From Treponema sp. UBA4319 (GTDB lineage: Bacteria; Spirochaetota; Spirochaetia; Treponematales; Treponemataceae), in the NCBI GenBank assembly GCA_002393865.1, contig DGUD01000218.1:1-24392 (forward strand): 24,392 nucleotides of DNA, written 5' to 3'. The translations under genes and the position numbers were made by a program. How positions within the stretch are numbered: position 1 is the first letter of the stretch; the number at the start of each line of letters is the position of its first letter. The notes below the pieces were generated by a model, which was not told the DNA's origin, did not search any database, and worked only from the letters and a program-made list of their open reading frames with translations. Shown here piece by piece: positions 7,515 through 15,158 of the stretch.

Positions 7515-8532
7515 CTGCGGTACCCCTCGCTTCTATGGCGGACAATAAGCCTGACTGCAGGCAGAGCGCCTTGTATTCTTCGTCCCTGACCGCCCCTGAT
7601 GCTATCAGATTGTAAAAGGAATCAAGGCATGCCAGAAACTGGTTGCACGTGCCGCAGGGAATCACCTGCTTTCCGCTCTTTGTGCAGAGCGTCACCGTGG
7701 ACTCAAAATCATCAGGCGCCGTGAACGCCCGCGTGGAAAAGACCTCGCCGCAGCTTCCCCAGAGGGCAAACTCGCACTTGTAGGCATTGTCCATGCCGAA
7801 CGAGAGCAGCGCGTTTGTCCCGGACTCGCGGAGGACTGCGGAGCCGAACAAATCCACCTCATAGCCGGCAGGTTTTGTCAGCGACGCGAACACAAGCTCC
7901 GGTGAGCGCAGAAACTGGCAGGCCGCCTTTACCGTGTAGCCGCCGCAGTCCAGAAGCGCGCCGCCGCCGTATGTGCGGCTGTAGCGGAAATCCGTGGCGG
8001 CACGGTGCGGAAAACCGAAGGTCGCCCGGATTTCGCGCAGATCGCCCAGCTCGCCGCCCGCATACAGCTCCTTTATTTTCTTGAACTGGCTATGGTAGAC
8101 AAAGCCGTAGTTTTCCGTCAGGGCAAGGCTCTTGCGCTTTGCGAGCGCCACCAGCTCCTCCGTCTGCGCGAGCGCCACGCAGAAAGGCTTCTCCATCAGC
8201 ACGTGCTTTCCGTGCTCCAGCGCGCATTTGCCCCACTTGTAATGCAGAGAAGGCGGCAGGGGAATATACACGGCGTCCACGTCAGCAGACTGTATCAGCT
8301 CCTCGTAGCCGCCATACACCTTTCCGCCAAAAAGCCCTACGAATTCCTGAGCTTTCGCCTGCTTGCGCCCCAGCATGAGCGCATACGCATCTTCTGTATG
8401 CGGCTCGTCCCATTCCGCGCTTGCGGCAATGGCGACCCCGGCATACTCAAAACTCCGGGATGCCTTGATTGCGGGAATCATCCGCCGTTTTGCCACGTCG
8501 GATGTCCCTATCACTCCGATACGAACAGCCAT
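7507..8532 (-). CDS. Gfo/Idh/MocA oxidoreductase, NDP-hexose 3-ketoreductase-like
   Basis: A 341-residue NAD(P)-dependent oxidoreductase. The N-terminal Rossmann motif reads GVIGTSDVAKR (6-16), the catalytic lysine motif is MEKPF (113-117), and the C-terminal domain carries FRYSRTYGGGALLDCGGYTV (182-201), with Asp195 and Tyr199 in the usual positions. The GTSxxA start and FRY-GGGALLDxG block resemble NDP-hexose 3-ketoreductases such as KijD10, TylC1 and SpnN, which reduce the 3-keto group left after 2,3-dehydration. It is separated from the ketoisomerase-like gene by two bases and followed by rfbH, and a 2,3-dehydratase gene is in the same operon, which favours the 3-ketoreductase role. Gfo/Idh family members act on many sugars, so the substrate remains inferred. 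Confidence 0.82.
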   Translation of the reverse strand: MAVRIGVIGTSDVAKRRMIPAIKASRSFEYAGVAIAASAEWDEPHTEDAYALMLGRKQAKAQEFVGLFGGKVYGGYEELIQSADVDAVYIPLPPSLHYKWGKCALEHGKHVLMEKPFCVALAQTEELVALAKRKSLALTENYGFVYHSQFKKIKELYAGGELGDLREIRATFGFPHRAATDFRYSRTYGGGALLDCGGYTVKAACQFLRSPELVFASLTKPAGYEVDLFGSAVLRESGTNALLSFGMDNAYKCEFALWGSCGEVFSTRAFTAPDDFESTVTLCTKSGKQVIPCGTCNQFLACLDSFYNLIASGAVRDEEYKALCLQSGLLSAIEARGTADV

Positions 8533-8534
8533 AC

Positions 8535-8945
8535 CTAGTTTCCCAGCGCCTTCAGATAGTCATCATAGGAATCGAAGGTCTCGTTGCCCGCGTCAAAAGG
8601 CCTGTCGCAGACAGCCATCATGACGCAGTCACCGGAAAAGTCCTGCATGCTCCGCCATATCATCTCTTCGATATAAAGCCCCTTTGAAGGGTCATCCATA
8701 TAAAAGCGCTCCTGCTCACGGCCGTTGTCAACGACAACCGTGCAGGAACCGGAGACCGGGAACAGGATAAGCTTTGTCTTTTTTGTCGCATGGTCACCTC
8801 GGGACTTTCCGGCGGCGACATCCCGGACAAAGAAAATCCGCTTTATGGCAAAGGGAACCTGATTCCCCTCCTCCATGACAAGCAGCGTTCCGTCCGCCTC
8901 AACGACCTTCTTTATATCAATCAGCTGCACGCCCTTCATAGGCAT
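8535..8945 (-). CDS. FdtA/WxcM-like sugar 3,4-ketoisomerase cupin with an altered HxH pair
   Basis: A 136-residue single-cupin protein. RIFFVRDVAAGKSRG, LFPVSGSCTVVVDNG and DDPSKGLYIEEMIWRSM line up with the FdtA/QdtA/WxcM family, which converts NDP-4-keto-6-deoxyglucose to the 3-keto isomer before C-3 transamination. The family normally has two histidines in a GxHAHK block; here it reads GDHATK, so His52 is kept but the second histidine is Thr54. The protein may have altered chemistry or be inactive. ATG 8945 is chosen because GAGG lies six bases upstream; a second ATG lies two codons on. It overlaps the preceding aminotransferase gene by 29 bases, as expected for an FdtA-FdtB pair. Confidence 0.85.
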   Translation of the reverse strand: MPMKGVQLIDIKKVVEADGTLLVMEEGNQVPFAIKRIFFVRDVAAGKSRGDHATKKTKLILFPVSGSCTVVVDNGREQERFYMDDPSKGLYIEEMIWRSMQDFSGDCVMMAVCDRPFDAGNETFDSYDDYLKALGN

Positions 8946-10026
8946 TCACGACCTCGACAACCTTTGAGATTTCTTCTTCCGCCATATAATCCATCATGGG
9001 AAGTATGACAGAATTATCGCATATATGCTCGGTCACGGGGAAGTCACCCCGCTTATAGCCGAATTTCGCCATGCACGGCTGCAGGTACGGCGGGGTCTTC
9101 CAGGAAATATCCGTGGCGACATCATGCTGCTTCATGTATTCCCGGAATTCCCCCTGATTATCGACGATAACGATAAACTGGTACCACGTATGGACGCAGT
9201 CCTCCGCGATTTTCGGGAGCTGGATCCGGGGATTCGCGATCTCCTTCAGGTAGCGCTGCGCTATGTGGTTCCTGTTGGCAAGCAGCTCCTTCATGTGGGA
9301 AAGCTTGACCCTCAGCAGCCCGGCCTGCATCTCGTCAAGCCGCGCATTGTAGCCAATCTCGATATTGTGGTAGCGGTAATCGCTGCCGTAATTACGCAGC
9401 ACCTTCACTTTGTCCACGATGGCCTTGTTTCTGGAGACAACGCCGCCGCCGTCCCCGAAGCCGCCGAGATTCTTTGTGGGATAAAAGCTGAAGAAGGCGG
9501 CGTCCCCGAAGAGGCCGGTATACGTGCCTTTGTAGGGGGCAAAATGGGACTGGGCGCAATCCTCGAAGAGCATCAGGCCGTGCTTCCTGCATATATCCAT
9601 GACAGACCCCATGCGGGTCGCCTGCCCGTACAGGTGGGTCACAAGGACGGCCTTTGTCTTTGGAGTGAGCGCGGCCTCGATATTTGCGGCGTCAAGCTCG
9701 TAATACTCATCAGGCTCCACAAAGACGGGCTTTGCGCCGCACTGCATGATGCCGAGCATCGTCGCGATATAGCCGTTCGCCTGCACGACAATCTCATCGC
9801 CAGCCTGTATCCCGGCTGCCGCAAGCCCCAGCAGAATCGCATCAAGACCGTTATCGACGCCGGCGCAATAGCAGCCGCCGCCCAGAGCCTCCGCAAATTC
9901 GCGCTCAAAGCCTTCGACCTCTTTGCCAAGGACATACCAGCCGCTCCTGAGCACATCAAGGGCTTTCTGCTCGTATTCCTGCTGGTAGAGCCGGAATCCC
10001 CTCGCAAGTTCATTAATCGGAATCAT
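8917..10026 (-). CDS. DegT/DnrJ/EryC1 sugar aminotransferase, FdtB/QdtB-like
   Basis: A 369-residue PLP-dependent sugar aminotransferase. Visible family blocks are VDNGLDAI (57-64), NGYIATMLG (84-92), PVFVEPDE (100-107), HLYGQ (131-135), EDCAQSH (155-161) and FYPTKNLGGFGDGG, with the PLP lysine at Lys185. The block SDYRYHN and the following YNARLDEMQAGLLRVKL match FdtB/QdtB enzymes, which aminate C-3 of a 3-keto-6-deoxyhexose using glutamate. Neighbouring ketoisomerase-like and 2,3-dehydratase genes give two possible substrates: a 3-keto-6-deoxy sugar (FdtB role), or the 3,4-diketo-2,6-dideoxy sugar made by the dehydratase (EvaB role). C-4 amination cannot be excluded. It starts three bases after the 2,3-dehydratase stop. 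Confidence 0.93.
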   Translation of the reverse strand: MIPINELARGFRLYQQEYEQKALDVLRSGWYVLGKEVEGFEREFAEALGGGCYCAGVDNGLDAILLGLAAAGIQAGDEIVVQANGYIATMLGIMQCGAKPVFVEPDEYYELDAANIEAALTPKTKAVLVTHLYGQATRMGSVMDICRKHGLMLFEDCAQSHFAPYKGTYTGLFGDAAFFSFYPTKNLGGFGDGGGVVSRNKAIVDKVKVLRNYGSDYRYHNIEIGYNARLDEMQAGLLRVKLSHMKELLANRNHIAQRYLKEIANPRIQLPKIAEDCVHTWYQFIVIVDNQGEFREYMKQHDVATDISWKTPPYLQPCMAKFGYKRGDFPVTEHICDNSVILPMMDYMAEEEISKVVEVVNAYEGRAAD

Positions 10027-10029
10027 ATA

Positions 10030-11358
10030 CTATATCTCTAGCAACGAAAGCAAATTCCTGAGCTGTATGTTCAGGCAGTTATTGACCTGAGTCAGGATAT
10101 TCAGCGTTCCGTAATCGCTCCATGCGTATGTATCCGGCAAGTCCGGAAGCTCATCCTTCTGTATCTGGATGAGCACATTGCGGTTCTGTTCCTGATAGAA
10201 GCGCCCGCCTTCCTCCGAGAGCATGACGTCCGCGATGACGCCCCGCTTTTCTTCCAGCCGTCTGAAAAAGAAGGAAGCCACACGGTCACGTCCTGCGGAG
10301 CAGCCCGCCTCCTCCTGCACCGTCGGACCAATCTCGACGGAGTCAAAGCAGCCTATCTCCGGCCTGACGCTCACAAGGAACTTATAGACGCCGCCGTCAT
10401 TGCAGCACAACAGCCCGAAGACCGCGCTCCCGTTTGCCGCGAAGAGGGGCTGGTTCCAGTTCGTCACCTCGCGTCCTTCTATCGTTATGCTGCAGAAAAT
10501 GACCTCGAAGGGATAGCCGCAGCGTTTCCTGAACGCCCCGTCACGCATCTCCCAGTCCTTCAGCGCGAAGAGCGGGACTTTCTCCAAGACCGGGGCGCTG
10601 AACATCTTGTAGTTGTTTATGCGGTTATAGAGGCTGACAATCGTCTCGCGGTTCAGCGATTTTATCGATTTTCTGTATGAATCCTGCTTGGTTATGAGGA
10701 AATCGTCGTCCTTCTCGTCCAGCAGCACATAGGGAATGCAGGAAAGAACTGTCCTCGTGTCCATGTTCACCAGATTGTCGTACCGCATGCAGTCCTTAAT
10801 CTGGCTCAGCGTCATCCACTTATGGGAATCCGACTCCTCCAGCTGCGTAGCGGACTTCAGGATGACGTTTCTGTTCCGCTTGCCGAGGAAACGCGACGAC
10901 TGTTCGGACTGAATCTGGTCGACAAGGACATTCTCCGGATCCATATCCAGGAAGTATTCCAGATATTCCGGCTTTTTACCGCCATGCTGCTGCGTGAAAT
11001 TGCTTTTTGTCGCCTGAATCGTAGGGGACAGCTGGACGACATTCACGTTGCCCGGCTCGATTTTTGCCTGCATCAGGTAGTGCCAGACATCGTTGATTTT
11101 GCAGCAGATGATACCGAGGAATCCAATCTCATGCTGTATGATGATGGGCTGCTCGACCGTCGTCCCGTCCTTAAAAGACTGGCGGATTCCCGCAATCTGG
11201 AAAAAACTGCCCGCCTTGTTCCGGATTTCGCCGACAGCCTCGTCGTAGAACCAGGGGGCGCATTCCTCCAGCGGAATTTTTTTAAGCCCGACACAGAGGC
11301 TCTTGTTCCTGTGCTCAATCCATGACAGCAACTCTGAGTTTGTATGCAGGGATTTCAT
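10030..11358 (-). CDS. NDP-hexose 2,3-dehydratase (EvaA/TylX3/SpnO family)
   Basis: A 442-residue protein built of two similar halves, as in NDP-hexose 2,3-dehydratases. The first half contains MQAKIEPGNVNVVQLSP followed by TIQATKSNFT and EYLEYF; the second contains FLVSVRPEIGCFDSVEIGPTVQ, followed by FYQEQNRNVLIQ. The family removes the C-2 hydroxyl of NDP-4-keto-6-deoxyglucose, giving a 3,4-diketo-2,6-dideoxy product that a 3-ketoreductase or aminotransferase takes on. Members are best known from antibiotic deoxysugar clusters using dTDP-sugars. Here the only nucleotidyltransferase and 4,6-dehydratase in the window are CDP-specific, so the substrate may be CDP-linked (inference). Its A+T content looks higher by eye than that of neighbouring genes, suggesting separate acquisition. 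It starts at ATG 11358, 36 bases after rfbG, without a clear Shine-Dalgarno. Confidence 0.92.
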   Translation of the reverse strand: MKSLHTNSELLSWIEHRNKSLCVGLKKIPLEECAPWFYDEAVGEIRNKAGSFFQIAGIRQSFKDGTTVEQPIIIQHEIGFLGIICCKINDVWHYLMQAKIEPGNVNVVQLSPTIQATKSNFTQQHGGKKPEYLEYFLDMDPENVLVDQIQSEQSSRFLGKRNRNVILKSATQLEESDSHKWMTLSQIKDCMRYDNLVNMDTRTVLSCIPYVLLDEKDDDFLITKQDSYRKSIKSLNRETIVSLYNRINNYKMFSAPVLEKVPLFALKDWEMRDGAFRKRCGYPFEVIFCSITIEGREVTNWNQPLFAANGSAVFGLLCCNDGGVYKFLVSVRPEIGCFDSVEIGPTVQEEAGCSAGRDRVASFFFRRLEEKRGVIADVMLSEEGGRFYQEQNRNVLIQIQKDELPDLPDTYAWSDYGTLNILTQVNNCLNIQLRNLLSLLEI

Positions 11359-11394
11359 GGCGATATGCGTGCGTTCTGCCGGGCGGCGCAGGGC

Positions 11395-12459
11395 TCAGCC
11401 TGCGGCAAAGTATTCCCGTATCTGGCTGTCCGTGACATCTGCGGCGGGGCTTCCGCCCTGCACGGCTTTTTCCCAGCCCACAATCTTGTCCACCGCATCA
11501 CGGATTCCCCACTGCGGACGCCAGCCGAGCACCGACCGGCTCCTGGAGCAGTCCAGCTTGAGGAAATTCGCCTCGTGCGGCGCGTCCGCCTCGGCGGCAG
11601 CCTCCCATGCGGCGCCGTTGCCCCAGCTGACACAGAACAACGTGGCGAGCTGGCCGGTGCTCACGCAGCTTTACTCGTCAGGTCCGAAATTATAGGCACC
11701 GGCGACGGAGCCGTCCTCATACTGGGCCTTTGCCAGAGTCAGGTAGCCGCGCAGGCACTCAAGTACATGCTGGTACGGCCGCGTGGAGTGCGGGTTGCGC
11801 AGAGAGATTGTGCGCCCGGCCTCCACGGCGCGGATGCAGTCGGGGATAATCCTGTCTACGGCATAGTCGCCGCCGCCGATGACGTTCCCGCTGCGCGCGG
11901 TCGAGACGGCAGGGGCTCCCTCGCCATAAAAAAAGGAATTGCGGTAGCTGTAGGTGACCAGCTCCGAGCAGGATTTGCTGTTCGAGTACGGGTCGTAGCC
12001 GCACAGCTCATCGTTCTCGCGGTAGCCCCACGGCCATTCCCTGTTCAGGTACACTTTGTCGGTCGTGATGTTCACGAAAGACCGCACATCCGGCGAGGCA
12101 CGCAGCGCCTCAAGGACATGCACCGTACCCATCACGTTGACCCCGTATGTCGCGGCAGGGTCTTTGTAGGACATGCGGACGATGGGCTGGGCCGCAAGGT
12201 GGAACACAATGTCCGGCTTTGCGGCCACAAGGGCATCCTTCAGCCTCTTGGCGTCGCGGACATCGCCATTGACTGAGCGCATCTGCTTTTCCGTGCCGCT
12301 CTGCACGAATAGGCTCGGCCGCGTGGGCGGCTCAAGCGCATAGCCGGTAACATCCGCCCCTGCCAGCAGCAGGATGCGGGAGAGCCATGTCCCCTTGAAG
12401 CCGGTATGCCCGGTCAGAAAGACTTTTTTTCCGCGGTAAAATGGAAGAAGTTCGTTCAT
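11395..12459 (-). pseudogene. rfbG: CDP-glucose 4,6-dehydratase interrupted by an in-frame TAA
   Basis: The frame encodes the extended short-chain dehydrogenase RfbG, which converts CDP-glucose to CDP-4-keto-6-deoxyglucose. Motifs include TGHTGFKG (16-23), the catalytic TTDKVY (132-137) and YSNSK (158-162), ARSGNVIGGGD and RPYQHV. At codon 263, right after NFGPDE, a TAA (11671-11673) interrupts the frame. The same frame then continues for 91 codons to TGA at 11395 with clear family sequence: STGQLATLFCVSWG, HEANFLKLDCS, LGWRP and KIVGWEKA. Without the stop the protein would be about 354 residues, the normal family length. It is therefore a recent nonsense mutation, a sequencing error, a split pair or a readthrough site; no frameshift is needed. 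ATG 12459 overlaps the rfbF stop as ATGA. The tail can initiate at GTG 11664, but a separate functional tail protein is unlikely. Confidence 0.9.
11671..11673 (-). other. In-frame TAA stop inside rfbG
   Basis: The minus-strand codons read GAC GAG TAA AGC TGC GTG. The two flanking parts are in the same frame and both match RfbG, so a single base change (for example GAA to TAA) accounts for it. Confidence 0.9.
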
Positions 12460-13250
12460 GGCAGTTTTCTCTGGAAATGCCCCCAGACATCCCACGGGGC
12501 ATGCTCGGTCTCCCACAGCTCCACCAGCTCCTCCTTGTCCCTGAGCATGTCCATGGGGTGCCAGAAGCCGTCATGCTTATAGGCGTGGAGCTGGCCGTCA
12601 CGCGCGATGTTCTGGAGCGGCGCGCGCTCCCACATGACTCCATAGGAATCCGCCGGAATGTAGTCAAGCGCCTTGTTCTCGCACACAAAGAAGCCGCCGT
12701 TTATCCAGCTGTCGCTCGGCTTCTCCTGGAACTGGCTGATTGTTCCGTCGGGCTGAATCTCCAGCGCGCCGAAGCGTCCTTCCGGCTTGACCGCCGTCAG
12801 CGTGACGAGCTTGCCGGACTTTGCATGGGAATCGACCAGATTGCCGATATCCACGTCGCTGAGCCCGTCGCCGTAGGTCAGCATGAAAGGCTCCGTGCCG
12901 ATATAGGATTTTGCGCGGGCAATGCGGCCGGCGGTCATGGTGCTGGGGCCGGTATACAGCATCGTCACCTTCCATGGCTCGCTCCGCATCTTGTGAATCT
13001 GGACATCGTTGTCCGCCATGTCGATGGTCATATCGCTGTAGCGGTTATAGTAATTCAGGAAATAATCCTTGATGACGTGCCCTTTGTAGCCGGTCAGGAT
13101 GACAAAATCATTGTAGCCGTAGTGGCTGTAGATTTTCATGATGTGCCAGAGAATCGGGTAGCCGCCAATCTCCACCATCGGCTTGGGTATAAGCTTCGTC
13201 TCCTCGCCAAGGCGGGTTCCCATGCCACCTGCGAGTATCAGGGTCTTCAC
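12456..13250 (-). CDS. rfbF: Glucose-1-phosphate cytidylyltransferase
   Basis: A 264-residue nucleotidyltransferase that makes CDP-glucose from glucose-1-phosphate and CTP, the first step of CDP-deoxyhexose synthesis. The N-terminus LAGGMGTRLGEETKLIPKPM followed by EIGGYPILWHIMKIY is the RfbF/AscA signature, and TYGDGLSDVDI carries the metal-binding Asp. Length matches the family (about 257). It starts at GTG 13250 with GGAGG six bases upstream, 27 bases after the preceding gene, and overlaps rfbG as ATGA, the standard rfbF-rfbG pairing. Because this enzyme is CDP-specific, it sets the expected carrier for the deoxysugar genes downstream. Confidence 0.96.
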   Translation of the reverse strand: MKTLILAGGMGTRLGEETKLIPKPMVEIGGYPILWHIMKIYSHYGYNDFVILTGYKGHVIKDYFLNYYNRYSDMTIDMADNDVQIHKMRSEPWKVTMLYTGPSTMTAGRIARAKSYIGTEPFMLTYGDGLSDVDIGNLVDSHAKSGKLVTLTAVKPEGRFGALEIQPDGTISQFQEKPSDSWINGGFFVCENKALDYIPADSYGVMWERAPLQNIARDGQLHAYKHDGFWHPMDMLRDKEELVELWETEHAPWDVWGHFQRKLP

Positions 13251-13277
13251 AGTTTTCCTCCATTGCCTGCCAGCCGG

Positions 13278-15155
13278 CTAGCGGAGCCTTCTGAGTCTGT
13301 CACACAGCCAGCGCCCGGCTTTTGTAAAAGAAAGAAGGCGTACGCCTATCGAGCACAGGCGGCGGAACGCGTTTGCGGGCGAAAAAGCACCCCTGCGGTA
13401 GCGCCTGCAGTCCTGCAGTATGCCTGATATGACGGGAACAAGCGCGTCCCGGTGGAAGCAGCCCGGCAGAAGGAAATACGACTCCGTCCGGTCGTTTTCT
13501 ACGGTGGCCTCCTCTATCCGCGACACAGCCCATGCAAGGAGCCTCTGTTCCGTGGCATGAAGCAGCCGGCGGGCTTCGTCCTCCGGCAGGCGGGGGCGCA
13601 TAAAATCCGCCAGACCTTCCAGCACCAGATGGATAGACGCAAAATTGCACTGGTTTTCGGCAAGCGTATGCTCTTTGGTGGAAATCCCGGAGCCCACAAG
13701 GTAATTGCTCACAAGGATGTCACGCTGGATAAAGCGCCGCGTAAAGAACGCGATGCAGCTTGAGCCGTAGGTATCCTCCGTCGCGTTGATGTAGGCGTCG
13801 CCCATCGCGGCAAAAGCCTCTTTTACGGGCGCAGCCTTATACAGCTTGTTCCAGATGGTCACCGTCGCGTCCGGGCGGAGGAAATAGCTCAGGCGCTTAT
13901 CTTCCGTATTGTAGGCCTCCGGGCGGACAAGCATGTTCTCCGGGCGCTGCATGTACGAAAATTCGCAGGCATCAAAACTGTCATCCTGCGCGATGACCTC
14001 GTCGCGCAGCTTCTGCAACGCATCGATGAAAAGGTAATCGTCGCCGTCCAGAAAGAGGATGTAGTCGCCGGAGGCAGCCTGCACCCCGCTTTTGCGCGCC
14101 ATGAACAGCGAGCGGTTCTCCGCGTGCCGGATGACTTTGAGCCGGCTGCTCAGCGCGGCGAATTCCGCGAGCACAGCGGCGGTTCCGTCAGAAGAGCCGT
14201 CATCGACGGCGACAAGCTCAAAATCCCGGAAGGTCTGGTTCAGCACCGACGATACGGCGCGATGGATGCAGTCTTCCTGATTACAGGCGGCGAGTACGAC
14301 GGAAATCAGCGGGCGGGCGGGCGGCTCCCCGGATTCAAGCGGCACATTCGCCACTTTCTTGGCATACGGCAGATTCTGGATGTTGGCGACGACCGAAGGG
14401 AAAACCTTTATCCGCTCGTTCACCCAGTACGGAGGCGTAACGACAGTCCTGCCGGGCTTCCTGTCAAAATACTGCCCCCACCAGCTGAACGACGAATTGC
14501 TCATGATGTGGTGCGTGCAGCAGGACATCAGGAAGATATCCCATTTGTTCCGCCGGGGAGTCTCGTTGCCGCTGATAAAATAGACGGGCGCCCTGCCGAA
14601 ATCAAGGTTCCGCGCGGCCCAGCCGCTGTCGTCGGAGAAGACAAAAAAAGCGGCGTCCGGTACCGTCCGCAACACTTCCTTGATGGCATTGTTGAAGTAC
14701 GCTTTGGTGGCTATGTTCCCCAGCTGGAAGTGGTTGTTGTAATCGCCGCAGCGGACATGCACGGAGACGGCGGAAGGGCTCTGCCCTATCAGGCGCTGCC
14801 AGTCTTTGTTCCGCGCGTCGCGGGGGCTGCCGAAGAGCCGGGCAAAATCCACATAGTCCTTATCGAAGAAGCGGCTGTCCTGCCAGTAACCGTTGAATAC
14901 GATGTTGTCGGCAGCGGAAAAAGCGCCGCTGCGGAAAGTCTCGTCGTCAACAACGGTGAACGAGCGGTTCCGGCGCCGGTTCGATATGGCAAAGGCCTCA
15001 TGCTCCAAGAGGTAGCCGCCATGGATGCTGTCTACTTTAAAATGCGTCGTGTTCAGGCGGATGTCGGCAGCAGGGAACTTATCCCGCAGATAGAGGGCAA
15101 AATTATACTGGAAAAGCTGGTTGCCCAAGCCGCCCATGATATTTACGACAAACAC
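13278..15155 (-). CDS. Two-domain glycosyltransferase: GT11 alpha-1,2-fucosyltransferase-like + GT2
   Basis: A 625-residue fusion. Residues 1 to about 265 match GT11 (alpha-1,2-fucosyltransferase): MGGLGNQLFQYNFALYL (7-23), VSVHVRCGDY with the donor-binding HxR at 133-135, and HHIMSNSSFSWWGQYF (215-230). From residue 283 a GT2 domain begins: LISVVLAACNQ, LVAVDDGSSDGT and FLDGDDYL, with its DxD at 370-372. The GT11 part would add fucose alpha-1,2 to galactose from GDP-fucose; the GT2 part would add another sugar, so one protein may perform two consecutive transfers. It starts at GTG 15155 with AGGGG seven bases upstream and a three-base gap from the GT10 gene. The C-terminal ~130 residues after the GT2 core are less conserved. 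No GDP-fucose biosynthesis genes are in the window. Confidence 0.92.
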   Translation of the reverse strand: MFVVNIMGGLGNQLFQYNFALYLRDKFPAADIRLNTTHFKVDSIHGGYLLEHEAFAISNRRRNRSFTVVDDETFRSGAFSAADNIVFNGYWQDSRFFDKDYVDFARLFGSPRDARNKDWQRLIGQSPSAVSVHVRCGDYNNHFQLGNIATKAYFNNAIKEVLRTVPDAAFFVFSDDSGWAARNLDFGRAPVYFISGNETPRRNKWDIFLMSCCTHHIMSNSSFSWWGQYFDRKPGRTVVTPPYWVNERIKVFPSVVANIQNLPYAKKVANVPLESGEPPARPLISVVLAACNQEDCIHRAVSSVLNQTFRDFELVAVDDGSSDGTAAVLAEFAALSSRLKVIRHAENRSLFMARKSGVQAASGDYILFLDGDDYLFIDALQKLRDEVIAQDDSFDACEFSYMQRPENMLVRPEAYNTEDKRLSYFLRPDATVTIWNKLYKAAPVKEAFAAMGDAYINATEDTYGSSCIAFFTRRFIQRDILVSNYLVGSGISTKEHTLAENQCNFASIHLVLEGLADFMRPRLPEDEARRLLHATEQRLLAWAVSRIEEATVENDRTESYFLLPGCFHRDALVPVISGILQDCRRYRRGAFSPANAFRRLCSIGVRLLSFTKAGRWLCDRLRRLR

Positions 15156-15158
15156 GGG

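Noticed and set aside
9025..10041. Plus-strand open frame of 338 codons
   Set aside because: It is antisense to the FdtB-like aminotransferase, which has a full set of motifs.
11395..11664. A separate 89-residue minus-strand gene beginning at a GTG
   Set aside because: It is in the same frame as rfbG and matches the RfbG C-terminus; it is the tail behind an in-frame stop.
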